Shown here piece after piece: positions 56,704-64,000 of a stretch of 64,000 nucleotides of DNA. Location: contig HF996029.1 in assembly GCA_000432515.1 (NCBI GenBank), forward strand, positions 40,825-104,824. The letters are read 5' to 3'. The notes beneath the pieces were generated by a model. That model had not been told where the DNA came from and searched no databases. It worked only from the letters and a program-made list of their open reading frames with translations. How positions within the stretch are numbered: position 1 is the stretch's first letter; each line of letters starts with the position of its first letter. Origin of the DNA: Bacteroides sp. CAG:545. GTDB lineage: Bacteria; Bacteroidota; Bacteroidia; Bacteroidales; UBA932. The translations under genes and the position numbers were made by a program.

Positions 56704-56742
56704 AAAAAAATGCAGACCGCCCTGTTACAAAAACGGTCTGCA
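56704..56742 (-). terminator. Terminator of the GH5-GPH transcript
   Basis: Perfect 9-bp stem TGCAGACCG/CGGTCTGCA (56734-56742 with 56711-56719), followed on the minus strand by seven T. The first arm overlaps the -7 box of the OmpA gene. Confidence 0.8.
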
Positions 56743-56771
56743 AAAATACAGTATTAGAATAAAAAAACAAA
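56741..56771 (-). promoter_or_regulatory. Full-consensus promoter of the OmpA gene
   Basis: Minus-strand TTTG (56768-56771), exactly 19 bases, TATTTTTG (56741-56748). The predicted start near 56737 lies inside the first arm of the terminator stem, so transcripts starting here cannot form the whole hairpin. Confidence 0.7.
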
Positions 56772-56792
56772 TACTTTTTTACTCTGTATTTA

Positions 56793-58223
56793 TTATTCGC
56801 CTCTCACGACCTTGAGTTTTTCCCTGATTTCAGACATTTTCTTCTCGGTCAGAGGATACATTGACATTATCAGAATACCAACTGCCGAGCCGATTGCAGG
56901 AATCCAGCTGATGAGCGCCTTGATGGTGGAAAGGGCCTCAGGAGTCTGTACGGCGCCCTTGGCATTGTCATAACCAAAAGCCATCAGCACCCACAGCACG
57001 ATAGCGCTTCCAAATGCGGCACCGAACTTCTGGGCCATTGAGGATGAGGAGAAAATGAGACCTGTAGAGGCATTGCCGTTCTTCAGCTCCGAATAATCCG
57101 CAACATCGGCGAACATTGTCCAAAGCAGAGGCGAATTGATACCGATTGCGATGCATATCAGCACTTGGAGCACCATCAATGTCCACATTCCCGCAGGCGT
57201 GTCAGGCAAGAACATCACGATTACGCTAAGTACGGAGATGATGGTGAGGACTGACAGGAAGGTCGCCTTCTTTCCGATTTTCTCTGAGACAGGAACGGTC
57301 ACGATTACACCTACAAGCTGGGCGATTTCTCCGGCTGTAAGGAAGGCGGCCAATGTAAATACCGCATTGACACCCAACACATCAGCGAAATAATATGCCG
57401 CCGCACCGCCTCGGATACAGTTGAACAGGAGCACGGAAATACCTCCGCCAAGCAGCATCCACCACGGCCCGTTGGAAACAAGGCAACGCAGGTCATTCCA
57501 GACTGACGACTGTCGTACAGGTTCCGCAGCCACCTCTCCTGCGTTCTGCTTCTGCATCTGGGCTTCAGTCACATGCTCCCGCGTCATCGCAAAAGAAAGC
57601 AGGAAAAGAATCGCACATATGCTACCTATTATTATCAATGCCACGGTCCAGTCCATAGGAGCGGAATCTGCGATGGTCCAGTTCTGCGGCAGAGTGCCCA
57701 TAATCGCCCCACGAAGTCTGAGAAGCGGTTCGAACGAGCCCATTGCCACAAAACTTCCGATGAAAGCGAAGAACATTCTGAAAGAGGAGAACATTGACTT
57801 TTCCCTCGCGTCATCAGACATGACTCCCAACATTGCACCGTAAGGAACATTGATAGCGGTATATACCGTCATCATGAGAATATAGGTGACGTATGCGTAG
57901 ATATGCTTGAAGGTATAGTTGTCCGTCTGAGGCGTGAAGAAAGCAAGGATTCCGGCCAATGCGAAAGGCACTGCTATCCACAGAAGGTACGGACGATATT
58001 TACCCCACCTCGTATTGGTCCTGTCAGCTATCAGTCCCATAACAGGGTCCGACACGGCGTCATAGAGCTTTGTCACTAAAATAAGCGTTCCGGCATGTGC
58101 CAGACTCAGACCGAAGATATTGGAGTAGAAGAACGGAAGATAATAGGAAAAGATTTTCCAGAACATCGATGACGACATGTCACCGAAGCCGTATCCTATT
58201 TTCTCTGAAAGATTTTTCTGCAT
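56793..58223 (-). CDS. GPH-family sugar:cation symporter
   Basis: A 476-residue transporter with twelve hydrophobic segments. The glycoside-pentoside-hexuronide signature is clear (MQKNLSEKIGYGFGDMSSS at the start; DPVMGLIADRTNTRWGKYRP). It lies 20 bp after the GH5 mannanase gene. In Bacteroides fragilis a similar symporter beside mannanase and mannobiose epimerase genes is thought to import mannobiose, so that substrate is likely here. Confidence 0.9.
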   Translation of the reverse strand: MQKNLSEKIGYGFGDMSSSMFWKIFSYYLPFFYSNIFGLSLAHAGTLILVTKLYDAVSDPVMGLIADRTNTRWGKYRPYLLWIAVPFALAGILAFFTPQTDNYTFKHIYAYVTYILMMTVYTAINVPYGAMLGVMSDDAREKSMFSSFRMFFAFIGSFVAMGSFEPLLRLRGAIMGTLPQNWTIADSAPMDWTVALIIIGSICAILFLLSFAMTREHVTEAQMQKQNAGEVAAEPVRQSSVWNDLRCLVSNGPWWMLLGGGISVLLFNCIRGGAAAYYFADVLGVNAVFTLAAFLTAGEIAQLVGVIVTVPVSEKIGKKATFLSVLTIISVLSVIVMFLPDTPAGMWTLMVLQVLICIAIGINSPLLWTMFADVADYSELKNGNASTGLIFSSSSMAQKFGAAFGSAIVLWVLMAFGYDNAKGAVQTPEALSTIKALISWIPAIGSAVGILIMSMYPLTEKKMSEIREKLKVVRGE

Positions 58224-58243
58224 GATTATTAGTTTTTTTTCAA

Positions 58244-59536
58244 TTATCTGGAATTGCGGAGAGCGGCACAGGTCTCCCTTATAAGTGCAACGGTAGATGT
58301 ATCAGACAGATATACTGAATTCAGGCCCTGTTGTTCCTGAGCCGGGTCGCCACAATAATCATCTCCCGTCTGCCAATAGACGTTTTCTGCAGACTGTCCT
58401 GCGAGTCCGCCCCAAGTCCAGAAATTCACACCCTCGAGAAGACCGCCCTCTTTGGCAGAAGCCTCCAGACGTGAGAAGATATTGGCATAATACCGGTCTC
58501 TGAGCGTAACCGGAGTCCCTTTAGCGAACACGAAACCGTCACGCGGAAAACCGAATTCCTCGAGCACTACAGGTTTACCAAGCCTCTGAGCCACAGTAAG
58601 ATGCGCATCTATATACTCATTTGTCTTCTGAATAGCATCAGGCAAATCCTCAGCCAACGAATCCTTGCGGGCCCAAGTCCAGTTGAATGGCCAGATATGA
58701 ATCGTCAGATAGTCGATATCCGGGCAGGCATGGATCTTCTCGTAAAGAGGCATATCGGACTCGCAGCCGAAACTGCCCTCATTGCCGCTGGAAACCATAT
58801 GGTTAGGATCAATGGACTTGATCAATGCAGCTGTCTCGCAAAGCCAGTCGTAAAATGCGGCCTTGACAGTGTCAGATTCCGAAAAACATCTCGGTTCATT
58901 GCAAATCTGCCAGGAGAATATCGCAGGATCATCCTTGTACGGCTTTCCCGTCACGGTATTCACCCTCGAGACGATATGGCGGACATTGTCAGCGGCCAAT
59001 GATTTCGCTACGGAATCAGTCATGAAACGGGAAGTGAAAGCGCGATACTCATCCCATGTAGCATCATTGGTACTCAATGCCTTGCCGGCACCGGCCCACT
59101 CCAGATACTGACCGAAACCGCCTGACCACTCCCAGGCATTGTTCATATACAGAACTGCGGACATTCCGCGTTTGCCGAGTTCGTTCAGGAAACGGTCCAG
59201 TCCTACAAAAACTTTTTCATCATAGACTCCCGGAGATGTCTGAAGCACAGGCTCCACCTTGGACTTCACGCCAGGCTGGCCGTCCGCACCCACAAGGACA
59301 CGCAGATTGGTCACGCCCAATGCCGCAAGCGAATCAAGTTCCGCGCAGGCGCGCTCCGGGTCTGCAGCTTCAGTATCGGACATCAGAAGCGGTCCGTACC
59401 ACATATTTGTACCGAGGAAATAAGACGGCTCGTCGCCTCTTTGGAATTTGCCGTTTTCAATGCGCCAGAACGATGATTTTCCGGTGCAGGATGCCAGTGT
59501 CAATGCCAATGCGATTGTCAATGTCGATTTTCTCAT
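58244..59536 (-). CDS. GH5 endo-beta-1,4-mannanase, lipoprotein
   Basis: A 430-residue (beta/alpha)8 glycoside hydrolase with a lipoprotein signal (LTLASC, Cys17), so anchored to a membrane surface. The acid/base is Glu214 in WQICNEPR and the nucleophile Glu327 in VVLEEFGFPR. The layout (FLGTNMWYGPLL near the start, WNG-type aromatic subsites) fits the GH5_7 mannanase group rather than cellulases. It would cut beta-mannan to short oligosaccharides for the adjacent symporter. First gene of a two-gene transcript. Confidence 0.88.
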   Translation of the reverse strand: MRKSTLTIALALTLASCTGKSSFWRIENGKFQRGDEPSYFLGTNMWYGPLLMSDTEAADPERACAELDSLAALGVTNLRVLVGADGQPGVKSKVEPVLQTSPGVYDEKVFVGLDRFLNELGKRGMSAVLYMNNAWEWSGGFGQYLEWAGAGKALSTNDATWDEYRAFTSRFMTDSVAKSLAADNVRHIVSRVNTVTGKPYKDDPAIFSWQICNEPRCFSESDTVKAAFYDWLCETAALIKSIDPNHMVSSGNEGSFGCESDMPLYEKIHACPDIDYLTIHIWPFNWTWARKDSLAEDLPDAIQKTNEYIDAHLTVAQRLGKPVVLEEFGFPRDGFVFAKGTPVTLRDRYYANIFSRLEASAKEGGLLEGVNFWTWGGLAGQSAENVYWQTGDDYCGDPAQEQQGLNSVYLSDTSTVALIRETCAALRNSR

Positions 59537-59619
59537 ATATTTTGTTCAAGTGTTATCTCTCACTTTTCCGCATGGACAAGCACAATTTTTCAGCGCTGCC
59601 GCCCACATCGGAAACCGTG

Positions 59620-59651
59620 CAAAGTTAACCAGAGAGAATCTTCCAAACAAA
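59620..59651 (-). promoter_or_regulatory. Promoter of the GH5-GPH transcript
   Basis: Minus-strand TTTG (59648-59651), 20-base spacer, TAACTTTG (59620-59627). Predicted start near 59616; leader about 80 bases. Confidence 0.65.
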
Positions 59652-59681
59652 TATAATATTGACATAAATCAGCCAAAAAGC

Positions 59682-60557
59682 CTACACGATCACCTTGTTC
59701 TTCTTGTACAGCGCCCTGAAATCACGCGGCGTGATCCCGCGTTTGGCCTTGAAGATACGGTTGAAGTTGGACAGGTTGTTGAAACCGCTTTCATAACAGA
59801 TTTCTGAGATATTCTTGGTCGAATCCACCAGCATCCTCGCAGCATAGCCGAGCCTGATGTCCAAAACATAGTCAGACAACGGCTTGCCGGTGCGCATCCT
59901 GAAGAACCGGCTGAAAGCGGACGGGCTCATGCCCACCATTGACGCCAGGTCCTCCAGACGGAGCTGCTCGGCATAATGGTCATTGATATATTGCTTGACC
60001 TTGGTCACCCTACGGCTTTCCTGATTACGTGACGAATGGGCGAACGAGCTGCTGGCCAATATCTTGTAATCCGACTTCGACAGCTCTTCCAGAATCCACA
60101 GGAACTTGAGGAACTGGACGAAATGGTCTTTCTCATTGGACAATGTATCGAGATACGGATATATCTTCATGATTCCGGACAACGGAAAAGAAATCCCGTG
60201 GTCTGCCGCCTTGAGCATCTTCCGGATTGAGTCGAACTGGTTCTTCGCAAGGATTCCATCTCCAAGGAAATCAGGAGAGAACTGGATGGTTATCTCCCTG
60301 ATGTCCGGGCTCTTGCAGTTGCCGTCCTCCCAGACATGTTCCAGATTCTCCGCCGCAATAAGCGCCAGGTCGTAATCCCCTATGGTTTCCATACTGTCAC
60401 CTACAATACGCCTGACACCCGCTCCGTGCTCCACAAAGTTCAATTCAAACTCTCTGTGACGATGAAGCGGATATGTAAATTCCGTCTTGTGACGTTCCAC
60501 AATATGGAAGCAGTCCAGCTCCGACAATTGTGTGATTTCCGTAAGAACTTCACTCAT
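59682..60557 (-). CDS. AraC-family transcription regulator of the mannan module
   Basis: About 291 residues. An N-terminal cupin sensor (FTYPLHRHREFELNFVEHGAG) precedes a C-terminal double helix-turn-helix of AraC type (LEDLASMVGMSPSAFSRFF, then ISEICYESGFNNLSNFNRIF and GITPRDFR). The ATG at 60557 (MSEVLTEITQ) is chosen because a -7 box TATATTTG at 60594-60601 overlaps the ATG at 60596. Located between the two arms of the mannan module, it most likely senses a manno-oligosaccharide and controls both. Confidence 0.88.
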   Translation of the reverse strand: MSEVLTEITQLSELDCFHIVERHKTEFTYPLHRHREFELNFVEHGAGVRRIVGDSMETIGDYDLALIAAENLEHVWEDGNCKSPDIREITIQFSPDFLGDGILAKNQFDSIRKMLKAADHGISFPLSGIMKIYPYLDTLSNEKDHFVQFLKFLWILEELSKSDYKILASSSFAHSSRNQESRRVTKVKQYINDHYAEQLRLEDLASMVGMSPSAFSRFFRMRTGKPLSDYVLDIRLGYAARMLVDSTKNISEICYESGFNNLSNFNRIFKAKRGITPRDFRALYKKNKVIV

Positions 60558-60685
60558 AGCTGAAATAAGGTTATCAGTTTTTATGTTTTCACGCAAATAT
60601 ATTCATTTTTTGATACTTTTTTAACAATTATCAATAATTTTAAACAAACGGGCCCTGCCGACATCCATTCTACGAGCGAATGATG

Positions 60686-60693
60686 TACATTTG
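60686..60693 (+). promoter_or_regulatory. -7 box of the epimerase-esterase transcript
   Basis: TACATTTG, 22 bases before the ATG at 60715. No -33 TTTG at the usual distance, in keeping with an activator-dependent promoter next to an AraC gene. Confidence 0.5.
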
Positions 60694-60714
60694 CAGACAA
60701 CAACATTGATCAAA

Positions 60715-61908
60715 ATGAACACTGAACTGAATTTTTTGCGCAAAGAAGCACTGCAGGAACTCGAGACAAACATATTGCCTTTCTGGATGCAGCAATGCAT
60801 TGATACAGAGCATGGTGGATTCATAGGCAGAATCCGCGGCGACGGAAGCGCAGACCCGGACGCTCCGAAAGGAGCCATCCTCAACGCACGCATCCTGTGG
60901 GCGTTCTCGGCGGCTTTCCGGGTGCTCGGCAAGAAAGAATATATCGAGACTGCAACCCGCGCAAAACGCGAAATCATCGACCGCTTCTATGACAAGGAAT
61001 ACGGCGGAGTTTTCTGGAGCCTGGACAGCCATGGCAGGCCGCTCGACACTAAAAAGCAGATTTACGCTCTCGGATTCGCCATCTACGGACTGAGCGAATA
61101 TGCACGCGCGACCGGGGACAAAGAGGCGGAGGACTACGCGCTCAGACTTTTCAATGACATTGAAAAATATAGTTTTGACAATGTGAAGAACGGTTATTTC
61201 GAGGCATTGACCCGAGACTGGCAGCCGATAGCCGATATGAGGCTGAGCGAGAAAGATGCGAATGAGCACAAGACCATGAACACGCATCTCCATATCATTG
61301 AGCCATATACGAATCTCTACCGGGTATGCGGAGATGAAAGGCTGAAGGAGAGGATTGCCAATCTGCTGCACATTTTCCTGGAGAAGATTCTGGACCGCAG
61401 TACAGGCCACCTGCAGCTTTTCTTCGACGATGACTGGAACAGCAAATATTCTATCATTTCTTTCGGACACGATATCGAGGCGTCATGGCTTCTCCACGAG
61501 GCGGCAAGCGTAATCGGGGAGGATATCGACGAGATTCTGCCGGACATCGTAAAGATCGCAGATGCAGCCGAGGAAGGCTACATCCCGGGCGGCGGAATGC
61601 TTTACGAATTCCATAAGGAAAGCGGAGCAGTGTATGCCGACAGGCACTGGTGGGTGCAGGCTGAAACAGTCGTAGGATACCTGAACATCTATGGACTCAC
61701 CGGGGATGAAAAGGCATTGACAAAAGCCGTGGATACCTATAAATTCATCAAAGAGCACATTGTGGACAAGGTTTCGGGCGAATGGTTCTGGAGCCTGAAG
61801 GCGGACGGCACTACCAACAGGGATGACGACAAGGCTGGATTCTGGAAATGCCCGTACCACAACAGCCGAATGTGCCTTGAAATCATAGAACGGACATCGA
61901 ACAAATAA
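60715..61908 (+). CDS. Cellobiose/mannobiose 2-epimerase (AGE family)
   Basis: A 397-residue (alpha/alpha)6-barrel enzyme of the N-acylglucosamine/cellobiose 2-epimerase family. Visible motifs are HGGFIGRI, FGHDIEASWLL, RHWWVQAETVVGYLN and the closing KCPYHNSRMCLE, whose histidines serve the epimerisation. The ATG at 60715 replaces a TTG at 60691 that overlaps the -7 box. Next to a mannanase, the likely reaction is mannobiose to mannosyl-glucose, as described for B. fragilis. Cytoplasmic, no signal peptide. Confidence 0.9.
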   Translation: MNTELNFLRKEALQELETNILPFWMQQCIDTEHGGFIGRIRGDGSADPDAPKGAILNARILWAFSAAFRVLGKKEYIETATRAKREIIDRFYDKEYGGVFWSLDSHGRPLDTKKQIYALGFAIYGLSEYARATGDKEAEDYALRLFNDIEKYSFDNVKNGYFEALTRDWQPIADMRLSEKDANEHKTMNTHLHIIEPYTNLYRVCGDERLKERIANLLHIFLEKILDRSTGHLQLFFDDDWNSKYSIISFGHDIEASWLLHEAASVIGEDIDEILPDIVKIADAAEEGYIPGGGMLYEFHKESGAVYADRHWWVQAETVVGYLNIYGLTGDEKALTKAVDTYKFIKEHIVDKVSGEWFWSLKADGTTNRDDDKAGFWKCPYHNSRMCLEIIERTSNK

Positions 61909-61929
61909 CCGACTGAATCTGAACACATT

Positions 61930-63387
61930 ATGAGAGAGCACCTGTTTTCATTGGTTGCCGGGGCAGTCTCGGCAGCATTGACATTGACCCAGACCGACGC
62001 GACAGCGAAAATCCGCCTTCCGCAGATCATAGGCGACCACATGATTCTGCAGCAGCAGAGCAGCGCCAATATCTGGGGCACCGCAACCCCTTCCGCGAAG
62101 GTCAATGTAAAGGTTTCCTGGTCGAACGAAAAACACAGCACCGTCGCTGACAAGGACGGCAAATGGAAAATTGCAATAAACACTCCTTCAGCGAGTTACA
62201 ATAAGGAAAGCATCACCATATCGGACAAGGACGGAGCTGTCACATTGACAGATGTCCTGATCGGGGAGGTATGGCTGTGCGGCGGCCAGTCGAACATGGA
62301 AATGCCGCTTGAGGGCTTTTATGCATGCCCTATAGAAGGGGCTGAGGAGGCGATATTGACAGCAGGAAAATGGAAAGACCGAGTCAGGGAAGTGAAAATC
62401 CCGAAGACAGGGGCATTGACCCCGCAGGATACCGTGGAGGGCAAATGGGTGGAGACCACACCTGAGACCGCGATGAAGTTCACTGCTGCAGGATGGTACT
62501 TCGCTACAATGCTGAATTCGGCCCTGGACGTGCCCGTGGGCATTGTCGAATGCAACTGGGGCGGTTCGGCCGTGGAGAGCTGGCTGCCTAAGGAGGTGGT
62601 ATATTCCTTCGAGGAGAACACCATACCGTCCAATTCTCACGAGCCCAAGAAGGACCCCGGCGGATGGTACAACTGCACTTCTTCCTATGTGATGTACAAC
62701 GGAATGCTCGTTCCTGTAAGCAATTACACCATCAAGGGCTTCCTCTGGTACCAGGGCGAGACCAATGCCGGCCTGTACGGATATTATGCGGAAAGGCTCG
62801 CGAAAATGGTAAGTATCTGGAGAGATTTGTGGGGACAGGGTGAGATTCCGTTCTATGAGGTCGAACTGGCGCCGTGGAAATATGGCGGGGACGGCACTAC
62901 CGGAGCACGCATAAGAGAGGCACAGCACAATGCCGTGAAACTCATTCCGAACAGCGGAATTGTATGCACCAATGACCTTGTATATGAATATGAAGCGGAC
63001 CAGATTCACCCATGTCAGAAACGCGGAGTGGGAGAACGGTTGGCTCTGCTGGCACTCAATAGGACTTACGGGATGTCGTCATTGCCTTGCGAAGGCCCTG
63101 AATTCAAGGACTTTACGGTGGAAGGCAACAAGGTTATCGTGAATTTCACCAACACGCAGCACACGTCATTGAGCCCTTGGCATGACATCCAGGGCTTCGA
63201 GGTGGCGGGAGAGGACAGAGTATTCTACCCTGCAAAAGCGGAGCGCCGGGATCACTCGGTAGTCGTAACCTGTGAACAAGTTTCTGATCCGGTGGCGGTA
63301 AGATACTGTTTCCGCGATTTCCAGAAGGGCAATCTGACAGGCGTAATAAATCTTCCTGCAGTTCCGTTCCGCACCGACAACTGGTAG
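61930..63387 (+). CDS. SIAE-like acetyl esterase (sialate O-acetylesterase family)
   Basis: A 485-residue SGNH-type esterase with a signal peptide (cleavage near TDATA). Ser121 lies in LCGGQSNMEMPL, and FLWYQGETNAG and DQIHPCQKRG supply the other conserved blocks; the C-terminus is a beta-sandwich. Named after sialate esterases, but in plant-glycan loci such proteins remove acetyl groups from hemicellulose. Placed 21 bp after a mannobiose epimerase gene, acetylated mannan is the likely substrate. Confidence 0.87.
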   Translation: MREHLFSLVAGAVSAALTLTQTDATAKIRLPQIIGDHMILQQQSSANIWGTATPSAKVNVKVSWSNEKHSTVADKDGKWKIAINTPSASYNKESITISDKDGAVTLTDVLIGEVWLCGGQSNMEMPLEGFYACPIEGAEEAILTAGKWKDRVREVKIPKTGALTPQDTVEGKWVETTPETAMKFTAAGWYFATMLNSALDVPVGIVECNWGGSAVESWLPKEVVYSFEENTIPSNSHEPKKDPGGWYNCTSSYVMYNGMLVPVSNYTIKGFLWYQGETNAGLYGYYAERLAKMVSIWRDLWGQGEIPFYEVELAPWKYGGDGTTGARIREAQHNAVKLIPNSGIVCTNDLVYEYEADQIHPCQKRGVGERLALLALNRTYGMSSLPCEGPEFKDFTVEGNKVIVNFTNTQHTSLSPWHDIQGFEVAGEDRVFYPAKAERRDHSVVVTCEQVSDPVAVRYCFRDFQKGNLTGVINLPAVPFRTDNW

Positions 63388-63437
63388 CATCTGCCGAAAA
63401 GATTCCCAAAGATGGTGCAGGTTATTTTTTAAAGCAG

Positions 63438-63445
63438 TATCTTTG
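63438..63445 (+). promoter_or_regulatory. -7 box upstream of uvrB
   Basis: TATCTTTG, 19 bases before the ATG at 63465; no exact -33 TTTG. Confidence 0.45.
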
Positions 63446-63464
63446 GCGGAAATGCGGGAGTGCT

Positions 63465-64000
63465 ATGCAATTCAAAATATCATCGGAATATAAACCGTCC
63501 GGAGACCAGCCGGAAGCGATTGAGGGTATCTGTTCGGCCATAAGACAGGGTTCGGACGCGGTGACGCTGCTCGGAGTGACAGGCTCGGGCAAGACCTTCA
63601 CCATGGCCAATGTCATAGAAAAGCTGCAGAGGCCGGCATTGATTCTCAGTCACAACAAGACACTGGCCGCCCAGCTCTACGGCGAGTTCAAGTCGTTCTT
63701 TCCGAACAATGCGGTGGAATATTACGTTTCGTACTACGACTACTACCAGCCGGAGGCATATATTCCCACGACTGACACCTACATTGAAAAGGACCTGAGC
63801 ATCAATGAGCAGATCGACAAGCTCAGGCTCAGCGCAGCTTCGGCACTCATGTCCGGTCGCCGGGATGTCATCGTGGTGTCGAGCGTGTCGTGTCTCTATG
63901 GCATAGGCAACCCTCAGGATTTCCATAGCCAGACAGTGCAAGTACATGTAGGTCAGCAGATTAGCGAGACACGTCTGCTTTACCACCTGGTAGATGCGCT
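63465..64000 (+). CDS. uvrB: Excinuclease ABC subunit B, N-terminal part
   Basis: Reads from ATG at 63465 to the end of the window without a stop (178 codons seen of a usual 660-680). The start MQFKISSEYKPSGDQPEAI, Walker A GVTGSGKT (37-44), LSHNKTLAAQLYGEFK and the damage-sensing beta-hairpin YYVSYYDYYQPEAYIP are diagnostic. UvrB verifies and opens damaged DNA in nucleotide-excision repair. Unrelated to the mannan module before it. Confidence 0.96.
   Translation, partial: MQFKISSEYKPSGDQPEAIEGICSAIRQGSDAVTLLGVTGSGKTFTMANVIEKLQRPALILSHNKTLAAQLYGEFKSFFPNNAVEYYVSYYDYYQPEAYIPTTDTYIEKDLSINEQIDKLRLSAASALMSGRRDVIVVSSVSCLYGIGNPQDFHSQTVQVHVGQQISETRLLYHLVDA

Overview
The window looks like a chromosomal segment of an anaerobic, probably gut-associated member of the Bacteroidales. 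This rests on the pyruvate:ferredoxin oxidoreductase, a serine-palmitoyltransferase-type enzyme (sphingolipids), Bacteroidetes-type SecA, GyrB and trigger factor, a BY-kinase capsule system, and several promoters of the Bacteroidetes form TTTG-N19/20-TAnnTTTG. The genus cannot be named from the sequence alone. No prophage, conjugative element, CRISPR array or transposase gene was seen.

Layout. 1-4135 (+): end of a CE2-like acetyl esterase, a small membrane protein, an S9 dipeptidyl-peptidase and pyrF. 4237-23656 (-): tig-clpP-clpX; gyrB followed by a sphingolipid pair (spt plus an SDR) and a PgpH-like HD phosphohydrolase; a beta-barrel/TPR pair; nifJ; fabD. 23657-27706 is an accessory, repeat-rich stretch. 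It holds tRNA-Arg(CCG), ten short hairpin repeats in two clusters, a GC-rich ~155-bp structured element with a second copy at 52806-52958, an LRR lipoprotein, a small YRxEAD-repeat protein and a candidate small RNA. 27707-34650 (-): a MATE efflux gene broken by one in-frame TGA, small membrane and lipoproteins, bactofilin, secA and an outer-membrane protein. 34768-46591 is a surface-polysaccharide locus (glycosyltransferases, LicD, a cytidylyltransferase-aminotransferase fusion, Wzx, CpsB-type phosphatase, Wzc kinase, Wza). 46773-52791 (+): rnhA, pdxA, recG and a second S9 peptidase. 53021-54992 (-): aguB and aguA, converting agmatine to putrescine. 55491-56648 (-): an OmpA-family protein. 56793-63387 is a mannan-use module (GH5 mannanase, GPH symporter, AraC regulator, 2-epimerase, acetyl esterase). 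63465-64000 is the start of uvrB.

The observations that ordinary annotation would miss are: (1) the 7-mer GTCAATG/CATTGAC occurs about 95 times by my reading, against about 8 expected by chance, in several reading frames and on both strands; (2) the two GC-rich elements at 24338-24496 and 52806-52958 share conserved loops while their helices differ but stay paired, and every doubtful pair is a G-U wobble only on the minus strand, which suggests a structured RNA; (3) a hairpin repeat family with compensating arm changes surrounds the LRR gene; (4) a promoter-to-terminator unit at 27311-27457 has no substantial gene and may be a small RNA; (5) the aminotransferase half of the cytidylyltransferase fusion lacks the lysine that should bind PLP.
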